Positions 28,252-37,028 of a stretch of DNA of 64,000 bases are shown here, piece after piece (the stretch's first letter is position 1; each line of letters starts with the position of its first letter). The stretch comes from an uncultured Bacteroidales bacterium (lineage in GTDB: Bacteria > Bacteroidota > Bacteroidia > Bacteroidales > UBA932): positions 124,001 to 188,000 of the forward strand of contig CAJOKD010000002.1 in the NCBI GenBank assembly GCA_905235085.1, given 5' to 3'. The position numbers and the translations under genes are program-made. The notes below the pieces were generated by a model. The model ran no database searches and was not told where the DNA came from. It saw only the letters and a program-made list of their open reading frames with translations.

Positions 28252-29376
28252 ATGGACAGGAGGGAATTCATACGTCTTTCTTCGATCGGCTTGGCGGGGC
28301 TTGCTTTCAGCGGTGAAATGTCGTTGCTTGATGCTTGTGCCAGGGATTCAGGCAAGTATTCGATAATAATCTTGGGCGACACCCATTTCGACACCGAGCC
28401 GACCTCGGTGTATCATTCGCTGTATTCCGAACCGAACGAGCGTCGCTTCAAAGTACATTATGACGAGTTCCTCAGGAACGGAGAAATGTGGAGGGAGCGG
28501 TGCCCGAGGCTGCTTGACAGGGCTGCAAGCCTGATTTCCAGGGATACGAAGATGGTGTTCCAGATGGGAGACCTGATCCAGGGGGACTGCGGCAGCGGCG
28601 AGGTGCACACGAAGATGCTCGATGACGTGATGAACCGGTTCAAAGGGACTTTCGGTGACCTGCCGTTCGTCACGGTCGTGGGGAATCACGACATCAGAGG
28701 CGTGGATGCGGAGAAGGCATACAAGGACTATATGCCTGCGCGGATGTCGAAGGAACTCGGGAAGGAGATTGCCAAGACCACCTTCGGGTTCAACATAGGG
28801 GACGATGCGTTCATATTCATAGACTTCAATAAACCGGACAACGACGAGATCGAGAAGCTGCTGAAGGAGACGGAAGGGGCAAGGCATACGTTCGTGGTGT
28901 CACACGGCCCTATATTGCCTTACGACGGGGGCGATTCGCGCTGGTTCTTCCACGGGTACAGGAAGCACACCGACGAAAGGCGTCATTTCCGCGCAGAGTT
29001 CGCAAAACGCAACGCAATAGCGCTCTGCGGGCATATCCATACGACCGAGTTCTATGATTGGTTAGGCGACGGCGGCAGGATCACGCAGATGACGATGAAC
29101 AGCGTGTGGTCGAAGGAAGAGCTCGGGAAATACGATATCGTGTCCGAAGGTCCTGAGAGTTATGGATCGATCCGGCAGAAACAGGCAGAGGCTGGCGGCA
29201 AGGAGTTCCCCGCCGATGACGTGGAGCTGTTCAATGAATACAAGCCGGGCCTGAGGGCATATTCACTATCCCGCGCTGCCGGTTCCTACAAACTGAACGT
29301 CACCCGCAAGCACGTCACCGTCGAGTTCCACGCCGGCGACTCCCGGGACATCTCCCACACCTTCGTGCTGAGGTAG
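28252..29376 (+). CDS. Tat-like exported calcineurin-family metallophosphatase
   Basis: 374 residues. The N-terminus (MDRREFIRLSSIGLAGLAFSG) resembles a twin-arginine signal and is followed by a Cys (LLDAC) that could be lipidated. Metallophosphatase motifs are intact: GDTHFD, GDLIQGD, GNHDIRG, SHGPI and GHIH. C-terminal ~85 residues are a beta-rich tail. Likely a folded-state exported phosphoesterase; substrate unknown. It is transcribed away from the CDF gene. Confidence 0.88.
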   Translation: MDRREFIRLSSIGLAGLAFSGEMSLLDACARDSGKYSIIILGDTHFDTEPTSVYHSLYSEPNERRFKVHYDEFLRNGEMWRERCPRLLDRAASLISRDTKMVFQMGDLIQGDCGSGEVHTKMLDDVMNRFKGTFGDLPFVTVVGNHDIRGVDAEKAYKDYMPARMSKELGKEIAKTTFGFNIGDDAFIFIDFNKPDNDEIEKLLKETEGARHTFVVSHGPILPYDGGDSRWFFHGYRKHTDERRHFRAEFAKRNAIALCGHIHTTEFYDWLGDGGRITQMTMNSVWSKEELGKYDIVSEGPESYGSIRQKQAEAGGKEFPADDVELFNEYKPGLRAYSLSRAAGSYKLNVTRKHVTVEFHAGDSRDISHTFVLR

Positions 29377-29423
29377 TCCGTCATGTCCGACCTGGTCGGG
29401 CATCACCAATCAACCGCCGGGGG

Positions 29424-29467
29424 ATTCCCGGTCAAGCCGGGAATGACGAATGCGGGAATGACGAATG
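29424..29467. repeat. Small intergenic palindrome and 15-bp duplication
   Basis: ATTCCCGG (29424-29431) and CCGGGAAT (29437-29444) form an 8-bp stem with a 5-base loop. GGGAATGACGAATG occurs at 29439 and again at 29454. The sequence lies between the metallophosphatase stop and the convergent manA stop and could act as a terminator for either, though no T-tract follows. It resembles dispersed intergenic palindromes. Confidence 0.55.
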
Positions 29468-29478
29468 TTGGGGAATGG

Positions 29479-30471
29479 TTACCGGATACAGCTGGTCAGG
29501 CAGGTCATCGAACTGTCTGGACGCAGGGATATGCCGTTGGAGGTAGCTGGAATCAGGACGGTCTCGCCCTGGCGGAGATCGACGGCATAATCCAGTCCGT
29601 TCGGCTCTGAATCGATGAGTGTACCCTTGCCTCCGACACACATCACCACGAGGAATGAATCCAGCTCCGAAAGATCCTTGGAGCAAGCCTTGTCCACGTC
29701 GAACAGCGTGGTAGTGAAATACTTGCAGCTCACCAACGGAATTTCGACATTCTTCCTGTGCAGGTACTGCGTCTTGTAATCATCGTGTACGGAATAGTCG
29801 ATGGCCTCCTTCGCCTGCTCGATGTGCAGGTCGCGAGGCTTGCCGTCCAGACCCAGGCGCCCGTAGTCATAGATCCTGTAGGTCAGGTCGGAAGTCTGCT
29901 GGATTTCGGCCACGAACGATCCTGCGCAGATGGCGTGGATACGACCCGCGGGGAGGAAGAATACGTCTCCCGGAGCAATATCGTGGCGGGCGAGTACATC
30001 GGTGATGGTGTGGTCACGCACCCTGTCCTCATATTCCTCGGGAGAGATCTCCTGCGTCAGGCCGCTAAGCAGATGCGCGTCTTTGTCCGCACCTACGACA
30101 TACCACATCTCGGTCTTGCCCTTCATCCCGGGGTTGGTCCTGGCGGCTAGTTCGTCGCCTGGATGTACCTGGATGGAAAGGTCGTCCCTCGCATCGATGA
30201 ACTTGATGAGCAGAGGGAACTCATCGCCGGTCTCATTCCAGACTTTCTTGCCTACCAGCCTGGACTTGAACATATGCATAAGCTCAGTCAAAGTCTTCCC
30301 GGCCAGAGGTCCGTTCGCCACTACGGAAACGTGTCCTTCGACTGCTGATATTTCCCAACTCTCACCGATGCGGTTGATCGTCGTGAATATGTCTTTGAAC
30401 TTTGCGATTTTTTCGCCGCCCCACACCATCGTGCGGAGCCAAGGCTTGAATTTCAGGGGATAGAGGTCCAT
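29479..30471 (-). CDS. manA: Mannose-6-phosphate isomerase, class I
   Basis: 330 residues, the short class I form common in Bacteroidota. The cupin zinc ligands are visible in LSIQVHPGDELA (Gln, His), the Glu of KTEMWYV and the His of PAGRIHAICAG. It interconverts mannose-6-phosphate and fructose-6-phosphate in the cytoplasm, feeding mannose into glycolysis or GDP-mannose synthesis. It sits 6 bases downstream of a ROK-family sugar kinase gene, which suggests the pair phosphorylates and isomerises a hexose. Confidence 0.94.
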   Translation of the reverse strand: MDLYPLKFKPWLRTMVWGGEKIAKFKDIFTTINRIGESWEISAVEGHVSVVANGPLAGKTLTELMHMFKSRLVGKKVWNETGDEFPLLIKFIDARDDLSIQVHPGDELAARTNPGMKGKTEMWYVVGADKDAHLLSGLTQEISPEEYEDRVRDHTITDVLARHDIAPGDVFFLPAGRIHAICAGSFVAEIQQTSDLTYRIYDYGRLGLDGKPRDLHIEQAKEAIDYSVHDDYKTQYLHRKNVEIPLVSCKYFTTTLFDVDKACSKDLSELDSFLVVMCVGGKGTLIDSEPNGLDYAVDLRQGETVLIPATSNGISLRPDSSMTCLTSCIR

Positions 30472-30477
30472 TTCAGG

Positions 30478-31584
30478 TTATTTGTCAAGTTCCGCCAGGG
30501 CGAAGGCATATGCTCCTAGGGATATTGCCTTGCTGGCGCCTATCTTCGAGCGCATCACGCCGACACGCTTCTGAGGGTCATATACGACTTCATTGTCGCT
30601 TCCGTAGACCTTGATGGTACGGGCATCTCCACGTGCAAAGTCTTCGAAATCAGAGGCATTGTCGAGGTTGTAGACCTTCATCTGGACGCGGTCCAGCTCT
30701 TCTCCGGTGAGGAGATGCATCTTTGCGCGCATAGAGCGGAGGATGCCAGGCATCAGGAATTCGGCGTTGTTCATTATTCCGCCTCCGATCACGATCAGGC
30801 CGTCGATAAGGGTAACTGCCGTTGCCATCGCGTCACCTGCGACTTCTCCCATCTTGTCGAAAGCCTTGATGGCGGCTTCCTTGTCGCCTGGGGCCTCACC
30901 CCTTGCGATCGCACCGATGTCCTTAGGAGAAAGATTATGGTCTTTCTGTCCGGAAAGTTCTCCGTAAACCCTTCTGATCGCACGGATGGACACACCGTCT
31001 TCAACGATGATGTCAGGCCAGTCAGGATGCTTCAGGCAGAAGGTTTCCACACAGGAATTGTCGCCCCTGTTGAGGCGCCCGTCAATCACGGTTCCGACAC
31101 CGAAACCGGTTCCGAAAGTGTATCCTATGAGGTTGTGATAGCGTTTTGCACTTCCTGCTTCGGCAAGTTTGGCGTTGATCTCCGGAAGTGCTCCGCCAAG
31201 GGCTTCGCCATAAGCATACAGGTCGCCGTCGTTGTTGATGAATACGGGTACTCCGAACTTCTCTTTCAGGAAAGGTCCGAGCGCGACTCCGTCCCTGAAA
31301 GAAGGGAAATTGGGGAGGAAGCCTCCGATTATTCCGTTAGGGTAGTCGGCCGGTCCCGGGAAGGCGAAGCTGATGGCCACCGGTTTCTCTTCTCCAAGCC
31401 TTTCGATGATGGTTCCGAATCCGAGGACCATCGCCTGAAGGCACAGGTCCAGGTTGTTTGCGTTTGATGGAAGTGTGAGGGTCTCTCCGTAATACTCTCC
31501 GCCTTTCATTGCACCGAAGACTAAGTTGGTGCCGCCGGCATCCAGAGTCAGGACGATTCTGCTGTCGTTTCTGATATCAGACAT
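30478..31584 (-). CDS. ROK family sugar kinase (glucokinase-like)
   Basis: 368 residues. ROK features: the ATP-binding motif LTLDAGGTNLVFGAMK at the N-terminus, FAFPGPADYPNGI, the sugar-site VFINNDGDLYAYGE and the GYTFGTGFGVGTVIDG phosphate loop. The usual ROK zinc-binding cysteine cluster (CxCGxxGC) is not seen: the corresponding place reads ETFCLKHPDWPD. The missing zinc motif and length suggest a distinct subfamily. It probably phosphorylates glucose, mannose or fructose; linkage to manA favours a hexose leading to mannose-6-P or fructose-6-P. No DNA-binding domain, so it is not a ROK repressor. Confidence 0.9.
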   Translation of the reverse strand: MSDIRNDSRIVLTLDAGGTNLVFGAMKGGEYYGETLTLPSNANNLDLCLQAMVLGFGTIIERLGEEKPVAISFAFPGPADYPNGIIGGFLPNFPSFRDGVALGPFLKEKFGVPVFINNDGDLYAYGEALGGALPEINAKLAEAGSAKRYHNLIGYTFGTGFGVGTVIDGRLNRGDNSCVETFCLKHPDWPDIIVEDGVSIRAIRRVYGELSGQKDHNLSPKDIGAIARGEAPGDKEAAIKAFDKMGEVAGDAMATAVTLIDGLIVIGGGIMNNAEFLMPGILRSMRAKMHLLTGEELDRVQMKVYNLDNASDFEDFARGDARTIKVYGSDNEVVYDPQKRVGVMRSKIGASKAISLGAYAFALAELDK

Positions 31585-31618
31585 ATTCCAAATAAGTTAT
31601 TATCGTCGGGTTCTTATG

Positions 31619-31646
31619 CAAAGATAGTCGGAATTTAGTAACTTTG
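31619..31646. promoter_or_regulatory. Divergent promoters, ROK kinase-manA (-) and rnr (+)
   Basis: Minus strand TATCTTTG (31626-31619) and plus strand TAACTTTG (31639-31646) both match TAnnTTTG perfectly. The plus box has a partial -33 (TTATG, 31614-31618) 20 bases upstream. They lie in the 86-base gap between the two divergent genes. Confidence 0.55.
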
Positions 31647-31670
31647 TTAGGTATTTAGCAAATTTAAGAA

Positions 31671-33908
31671 ATGAAGAAAGGCAGGAAGGCTTTAAAGAAA
31701 GGCCGCGACAAGCAGTTCGGTTCGAAACAGGTCGGGAAGAAAAGGTTCGAAGAGGTGACCGGAAGGGTCCAGATGACCAGGGACGGGTATGTGTTCGTAA
31801 TCGTGGGAGAGGGGACTGACAACGACATTTTCGTCAAGGCTTCCAAGACCAGGGGTGCCTTGAACGGCGACACGGTGAGGTGCGTGGTCACCCGTGAGAA
31901 GACCCAGGAGAAGCCTGCCTTTGCCAGAGGTGGCAAAAGTGGCAAGGGTTCCAAGGGCAAGTCGTTCCAGCCGGTGGAAACCGTCCGTCGACGCGAGGGC
32001 GAGATTGTGGAGATCGTAGAGCGCAGCCATACTCCTTTCGTAGGAATACTCCATACAGTCGGAAAGCAGGCTTGGGTGCTTATGCAGTCCAAGACGATGC
32101 CCTATGACATATCCGTCGATTTCTTCTCGCTGCCGGAAGGAGCGAAGAAGGGAATGAAGGTGGCTGCCGTCATCGACAGCTGGGACCGCAAGGAGCCGAA
32201 TCCTTCCGGACACATCGTGGATGTCCTGGGAGAGCCGGGACAGAACGAGACCGAGATGCACGCCATCCTAGCCGAATATGGCCTCCCGTACCGGTTCGAT
32301 CCGGCCGTGGAGAAGGCTGCGGAGGAGATTTCGGAAAAGATTACTACAAAAGACCTTGTCGGCCGTCGAGATTTCAGGAAGACCTTGACTTTCACTATCG
32401 ACCCTGAGGATGCAAAGGACTTCGACGATGCATTGTCCTTCGTCAAACTTGACAACGGCAATTTCGAAGTGGGCGTCCATATAGCCGATGTTTCCTATTA
32501 TGTCAAGCCCGGTTCCCCGCTGGACCAGGTCGCCCAGGAACGGGGAACTTCGGTATATCTTGTGGACAGGACTGTCCCTATGCTTCCGGAAAAGCTTTCC
32601 AACAGGCTCTGCTCGCTTCGACCTAACGAAGACAAGCTGACTTTCTCGGCCGTGTTCGAGATAGCTCCGGACGGAAAGATCCTGGACCGCTGGTTCGGCC
32701 GCACGGTGATATGCTCGGACTACCGTTTTGCATACGAGACCGCCCAGCAGATCATCGACAACGGAGAGAAATCCCTAGAGATGGAACTCCGGGGAGGAAC
32801 CGACGGAAAGACTGTCCCCATCAAGGACCCTGTGCTCGAGGCATCTCCCGAGGCCGCAGCCAAGCTGAAGGACCGCAATGCGGCAGCGATGGGCGAGGGC
32901 GTCCTTGAAGGATGCATTATTCCTGAAGAGATCAAGAGAGCCATCCTCGAACTGCACAGGCTCGCCACCATATTCCGCAAGAAGCGTTTCGCCAGCGGAG
33001 CGATCAGTTTCGACCGCCCGGAGATGAAAGTCGAAGTCGATATGGCAGGACGTCCGATACGGGTATACGAGAAAGTAACCAAGGAAGCCAACTGGCTGAT
33101 CGAAGAGTTTATGCTCCTGGCCAACCGCTCGGTAGCGGAATTCATTGCGACTTCCGGCAAGATGGATGGTAAGGCCGACAAGAATGCCAAGACCTTCGTC
33201 TACCGTGTCCACGGTGAGCCGAACACCGAGAAGATCGCCGGCTTGGGTGAGTTCGTCGGCAACTTCGGTTACAAACTGGGGCCTACTGGAAACGGAAGGG
33301 ATATCGCCAAATCTCTCAACGCCCTCCTGGAATCAGCGAAGGGCAAGCCGGAGTGCGACGCATTCCAGATGATCGCACTGCGCTCGATGGCCAAGGCAGT
33401 ATATTCAACCGAGAATATCGGCCACTACGGCCTTGCGTTCAAGTATTACACCCACTTCACCTCCCCGATCCGTCGTTATCCCGACACTATGGTGCACCGG
33501 TTGCTTTCGATGTACCTCGCCAACCGCGAGAGCCAGAACCAGGAATATTACGAGGGCCAGTGCCAGCACGCTTCCGAGCGTGAGCAGATCGCAGCGAACG
33601 CGGAACGCGACAGCATCAAGTACAAGCTTATCGAATATATGCAGGACAAGGTCGGAATGACCTTCGAAGGAGCTGTTTCGGGTCTTACGGAATGGGGAAT
33701 GTACGTGGAGATCAAGCCGGAGATGATCGAGGGTATGGTCGCCCTGCGGGATATCCGTTCCGATTTCTTCGATTTCGACGAGTCCAAGTACCAGATCACG
33801 GGCCGGCGTACAGGCAAGGTATTCCGCCTGGGTGACCCTGTCAAGATCAAGGTCAAATCAGCCAACCTCGACCAGCGCCTCCTCGACTACGAACTTGTGG
33901 AAGCTTAA
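31671..33908 (+). CDS. rnr: Ribonuclease R
   Basis: 745 residues. A basic N-terminus (KKGRKALKKGRDKQ) precedes cold-shock-type OB domains, the RNB catalytic domain and a C-terminal S1 domain (FEGAVSGLTEWGMYVEI). The metal-binding Asp cluster is intact in TIDPEDAKDFDDALS (~residue 242-256); HIADVSYYV and the FTSPIRRYPD signature follow. It is a processive 3'-5' exoribonuclease that degrades structured RNA. Odd point: between YETAQQIIDNGE and RLATIFRKKRFASGAISFDR there are ~45 extra residues (about 365-415: KTVPIKDPVLEASPEAAAKL...), beyond what I expect for this family in Bacteroidota. Confidence 0.95.
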   Translation: MKKGRKALKKGRDKQFGSKQVGKKRFEEVTGRVQMTRDGYVFVIVGEGTDNDIFVKASKTRGALNGDTVRCVVTREKTQEKPAFARGGKSGKGSKGKSFQPVETVRRREGEIVEIVERSHTPFVGILHTVGKQAWVLMQSKTMPYDISVDFFSLPEGAKKGMKVAAVIDSWDRKEPNPSGHIVDVLGEPGQNETEMHAILAEYGLPYRFDPAVEKAAEEISEKITTKDLVGRRDFRKTLTFTIDPEDAKDFDDALSFVKLDNGNFEVGVHIADVSYYVKPGSPLDQVAQERGTSVYLVDRTVPMLPEKLSNRLCSLRPNEDKLTFSAVFEIAPDGKILDRWFGRTVICSDYRFAYETAQQIIDNGEKSLEMELRGGTDGKTVPIKDPVLEASPEAAAKLKDRNAAAMGEGVLEGCIIPEEIKRAILELHRLATIFRKKRFASGAISFDRPEMKVEVDMAGRPIRVYEKVTKEANWLIEEFMLLANRSVAEFIATSGKMDGKADKNAKTFVYRVHGEPNTEKIAGLGEFVGNFGYKLGPTGNGRDIAKSLNALLESAKGKPECDAFQMIALRSMAKAVYSTENIGHYGLAFKYYTHFTSPIRRYPDTMVHRLLSMYLANRESQNQEYYEGQCQHASEREQIAANAERDSIKYKLIEYMQDKVGMTFEGAVSGLTEWGMYVEIKPEMIEGMVALRDIRSDFFDFDESKYQITGRRTGKVFRLGDPVKIKVKSANLDQRLLDYELVEA

Positions 33909-33915
33909 GTCTTCC

Positions 33916-35529
33916 CTAGTAGCTGATCAGCGGCTTCGTGAGGGCTTCCTTGAGTTGGTCGTCGTAATGGACACGGACCTTGATGCCGGCCTCCTGGAAG
34001 TGATAACGGACAGCGATCTCTTCCTCGATGAACGGAACGATCTCGTCCTTCTTGAGCTCCAGGAAAGTCTCCTTGTCCATCTCCAGGGCCTTCTGCATCG
34101 CCGCGATCTGATCCTTCATATTCTGGGAAAGTCCGTCCTTGTCAAGCTCCTTCTTCATCTGGTCGAAGTAGGTCTTGGCGCTGGAACGGTAGTCGAAGTC
34201 CTTCGTCTTGGCGAAAGCCACGAAATCATCCCAGTCCGCATCGGTCAGACGATAGTCCTCCGGCACACTCTCGTGCTTGCGCACGAACTCCAGGATGTAG
34301 TCCTGGATGATTCCGGAATATACCAGAGAATATGTCAGGCGGCTGTAGTCGTGCCCCTTGATGATGACATCCGGAGTGATTCCGCCACCGTCGCGTACGG
34401 TCCTGCCGTGGGCCGTCTTGAACTCGTGGGTCAATGAATCAGGAATATGCCCGACGCTTCCGTCCTCGTTGCGGTGGGAATAATCGATAGCCTGCAGGCA
34501 GCGACCGGAAGGAGTATAATACTTGCCGATCGTGACTTTCAGCTGCCCGTTGTAAGGGAGAGGCAGAATCCTCTGGATCAGGCCCTTACCGAACGTCCTG
34601 GTACCCATTACGGTGGCCCTGTCGAGGTCCTGGAGGGCTCCGGTGACTATTTCGGAAGAGGATGCGGATCCGGAATCCACCAGCACGATGATCGGAATCT
34701 CCGTGTCGATAGGGTCATTGGTCGTCTTGTACTGTGTCTCGGAAGCATCGGACTTGCCCTTGGAAGACACCACCAGGGACCCCTTAGGAACGAAGAGGGA
34801 GACGATGTTGATAGCCTCGCTCATAAGCCCGCCGCCGTTGCCGCGAAGGTCGAGCACGAGTTTCTTCATACCCTGTGACTTTAGCTTCAGGAACGCATTG
34901 CGGAGCTCTCCTGAGACGTTCTCCGTGAAGCCGCTCTGGTAGATGTAGCCGGTGGTACCGTCTTCCAGCATCCCGGCAAATTCGATGTCGGGCATATGGA
35001 TCCTTTCGCGAAGGACTTCGATGTCCACTATCTCACCGGTGCGTACTTTCTTCACCTTGAACTTCACGGTGGTACCCGGTTTGCCCTTCATCTTTTCGGA
35101 GCACTCGGCGCTGGTCAGGCCGTGGGTGGTCTGCCCGTCGATTTCAAGGATCTCATCTCCGCACCGGAGCCCGTATTTGTCGGCAGGGGAGCCCTTGTAA
35201 GGCTCATTTATGATTACGTTGCCGTCCTTGTCCGGTTTGTAGATGATCGCTCCGATGCCGCCGTATGTCTTGGCGATCATCATCTGGAGGTCCTCATTGT
35301 CCTCTTCCGGGATATATACCGTATATGGGTCCAAGCTCTCGAGCATGGCATCGATTCCGGCGCGCTCCATCCGGTCGATCGGAAGGGAGTCCACATAGGA
35401 ACGGCTGAGTTCCTTCAGGATGGAATTCTGGATTTCGGTCCATTGTCCGAGCTTGAAACTCTGTGACTGTGCAAAGGTTGCAGAGCTGACCAATACTGCC
35501 AGCGTGGCTGCGATTATTCTTTTATCCAT
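33916..35529 (-). CDS. S41 family C-terminal processing peptidase
   Basis: 537 residues from the ATG at 35529. An upstream in-frame start (35562) would add MALKLCCPNHC before the signal peptide and lies almost at the predicted transcription start, so I reject it. Signal peptide (VLVSSATFAQ), PDZ domain (~85-165; GGIGAIIYKPDKD, GLRCGDEILEIDG), then the S41 catalytic core with nucleophile Ser in VDSGSASSSEIV and catalytic Lys in GTRTFGKGL. Such CtpA/Prc-type enzymes process or degrade periplasmic proteins from their C-termini. It converges on rnr with a 7-base gap. Confidence 0.93.
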   Translation of the reverse strand: MDKRIIAATLAVLVSSATFAQSQSFKLGQWTEIQNSILKELSRSYVDSLPIDRMERAGIDAMLESLDPYTVYIPEEDNEDLQMMIAKTYGGIGAIIYKPDKDGNVIINEPYKGSPADKYGLRCGDEILEIDGQTTHGLTSAECSEKMKGKPGTTVKFKVKKVRTGEIVDIEVLRERIHMPDIEFAGMLEDGTTGYIYQSGFTENVSGELRNAFLKLKSQGMKKLVLDLRGNGGGLMSEAINIVSLFVPKGSLVVSSKGKSDASETQYKTTNDPIDTEIPIIVLVDSGSASSSEIVTGALQDLDRATVMGTRTFGKGLIQRILPLPYNGQLKVTIGKYYTPSGRCLQAIDYSHRNEDGSVGHIPDSLTHEFKTAHGRTVRDGGGITPDVIIKGHDYSRLTYSLVYSGIIQDYILEFVRKHESVPEDYRLTDADWDDFVAFAKTKDFDYRSSAKTYFDQMKKELDKDGLSQNMKDQIAAMQKALEMDKETFLELKKDEIVPFIEEEIAVRYHFQEAGIKVRVHYDDQLKEALTKPLISY

Positions 35530-35566
35530 ACAATGATTCGGGCAGCACAACTTCAGTGCCAAGAAA

Positions 35567-35591
35567 CAAAGTTAAGAATTTTCTATCTTTG
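35567..35591. promoter_or_regulatory. Divergent -7 boxes for S41 peptidase (-) and rdgB (+)
   Basis: Minus strand TAACTTTG (35574-35567) and plus strand TATCTTTG (35584-35591) are exact TAnnTTTG matches. For rdgB the box ends only 5 bases before its ATG (35597), so that mRNA would be leaderless or nearly so. Confidence 0.5.
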
Positions 35592-35596
35592 TATTT

Positions 35597-36238
35597 ATGA
35601 AAGCCACCAAGATAGTATTTGCTACGGGCAACCGCGGAAAGCTGCGCGAAGCGGCAGAGATCCTCGGAGAAGGGTTCGAGCTGTTCACACCGGCTGATTT
35701 CGGGATAACCGAAGATATCCCCGAGACCGGTACCACCCTGGAAGAGAATTCCTTACAGAAAGCTGAGTTCCTGTATTCCCAAAAGGGATACGACTGCTTC
35801 GCCGACGATACCGGCCTGGAAGTTGACGCCCTCGGAGGTGCCCCGGGAGTCTATACTGCCCGCTACGCCGGAGAATCCAAGGATTTCGACCTGAATATGG
35901 ACAAGGTCCTTTCGGAGCTGGAAGCTCTTGAAGCTGAGGCTTGTGCGGAGACCGGCCCAGTCAGCCGCAGGGCACGTTTCCGCAGCGTGGTGACTCTGAT
36001 CCTCGGAGGGGAAGTGCACCAGTTCGAAGGGACTATGGAAGGTACGATCGCCCGTGCAAAATCCGGCAAAGGAGGTTTCGGCTACGATCCCATATTCATT
36101 CCCGACGAGTATCCGGGACTGACGGCGGCGGATATCACCGAAGAGCAGAAGAATGAGATTTCCCACCGAGGGAAGGCCCTCCGTGCGATGGCCGGCTATC
36201 TGTTTTCAATCCGCAAGGGCGATGAGGACAAAGGCTGA
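35597..36238 (+). CDS. rdgB: Non-canonical purine NTP pyrophosphatase (RdgB/HAM1)
   Basis: 213 residues. HAM1 signature elements: FATGNRGKLREAAEIL at the N-terminus, DDTGLEVDALGGAPGVYTARYAG in the middle, and GFGYDPIFIPD and ISHRGKALRAM at the end. It hydrolyses ITP, XTP and deoxy forms to monophosphates, keeping deaminated purines out of DNA and RNA. The predicted -7 box lies just upstream. The 3' end overlaps recO by 17 bases, so the two nucleic-acid quality genes are probably cotranscribed. Confidence 0.95.
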   Translation: MKATKIVFATGNRGKLREAAEILGEGFELFTPADFGITEDIPETGTTLEENSLQKAEFLYSQKGYDCFADDTGLEVDALGGAPGVYTARYAGESKDFDLNMDKVLSELEALEAEACAETGPVSRRARFRSVVTLILGGEVHQFEGTMEGTIARAKSGKGGFGYDPIFIPDEYPGLTAADITEEQKNEISHRGKALRAMAGYLFSIRKGDEDKG

Positions 36239-36872
36239 GCTCATAGTCCTGAACCACACCAAGTTCGGAGAGAATTCCATCGTCCTCCACACCCTCAGCA
36301 GGGAGTTCGGAAGGAGGGGATTCCTCGTACGCGTGAGCCCCAAGACGGCAATGGCGCTTTTCCTGCCACTGAATATACTTGAAGCCGAGGTAACGGAGAA
36401 TCCCAAGTCGGACCTCTGGTGGGCCCGTAATTTCGTGAGCGTGGCCCCTCTCAACGGCATCAGGGGCAATATCCACAAGAATACCATCACTCTGTTCCTG
36501 AGCGAAGTGCTGTACAGGGTAGTGAAGGACCAGAGCAATGAAGACGGGCTTGCGGACTGGCTTAAAGGCCAGATTCTGACCTTGGATGCCCTGGGAAGCG
36601 ACTTCGCCAACTTCCACCTTCTCTTCCTGCTGAACCTGTGCACAGCCTTGGGATTCGACCCGGACCCGGTGTTGATCGCTCCTTTCGCCGGAGATCATCT
36701 GCGCAGCATAGAATCCTTGCTTACGAAGCCGTTCACCGAAGCGATGCTCCTGCCTCTCAAGGGTGCCGACCGCAATGAAATCGCTGAAAGCATCCTCAAA
36801 TATATCGAATTCCACACCGAATCCAAGGTGAACGTCAGGTCACTCTCGGTTCTCCGCGAAATATACGGATAG
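36222..36872 (+). CDS. recO: DNA repair protein RecO
   Basis: 216 residues from the ATG at 36222 (MRTKAELIVLNHTKFGENSIVLHTLS...), which aligns with the conserved RecO N-terminal OB-fold; a longer frame opening at 36153 runs through rdgB and adds residues with no family support. The central and C-terminal parts are helical (LFLSEVLYRVVKDQSNEDGL, FHLLFLLNLCTALGF). The zinc-binding cysteines of some RecO proteins are absent, as is common in Bacteroidota. RecO helps load RecA on SSB-coated single-stranded DNA in the RecFOR pathway. Confidence 0.93.
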   Translation: MRTKAELIVLNHTKFGENSIVLHTLSREFGRRGFLVRVSPKTAMALFLPLNILEAEVTENPKSDLWWARNFVSVAPLNGIRGNIHKNTITLFLSEVLYRVVKDQSNEDGLADWLKGQILTLDALGSDFANFHLLFLLNLCTALGFDPDPVLIAPFAGDHLRSIESLLTKPFTEAMLLPLKGADRNEIAESILKYIEFHTESKVNVRSLSVLREIYG

Positions 36873-36922
36873 ATTGTTGATATCTTCCCCGATTATCGGT
36901 GGTATATTCCCCCATTATTGAC

Positions 36923-36930
36923 TAAATTTG
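36923..36930 (+). promoter_or_regulatory. Possible -7 box driving the purM leader
   Basis: TAAATTTG matches TAnnTTTG exactly. No TTTG is found at the -33 distance. If used, it would start a leader of ~215 bases before purM that includes both palindromic elements A and B. Confidence 0.4.
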
Positions 36931-36959
36931 TATTCGGCCCTCTCTGCGAAGAATCACCT

Positions 36960-37020
36960 TCGTCATAAGGGTGCATTTACCCGTACAGGGTCGCGAAACA
37001 GTAAAGTACAGGTTTGATGA
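36960..37020 (+). promoter_or_regulatory. Palindromic leader element, copy A (degenerate)
   Basis: It shares CCTTCGTCATAAGGG, GCATTTACCC and GTACAGGG with copies B and C. The outer stem TCGTCA (36960-36965) can pair with TGATGA (37015-37020) using one G-U pair. The inner GGGCGC/GCGCCC stem and the CTGC-GAA-GCAG hairpin seen in B and C are largely lost (here GGTCGCGAAACAG). A competing hairpin CAGGT (37009-37013) / ACCTG (37020-37024) overlaps the 3' arm. It is either a decayed copy or a variant with switching potential. Confidence 0.55.
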
Positions 37021-37028
37021 CCTGGCTC

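Noticed and set aside
29383..29610. 75-codon plus-strand frame after the metallophosphatase gene
   Set aside because: It overlaps the 3' end of manA on the other strand and reads through the small palindrome and duplication; no family support.
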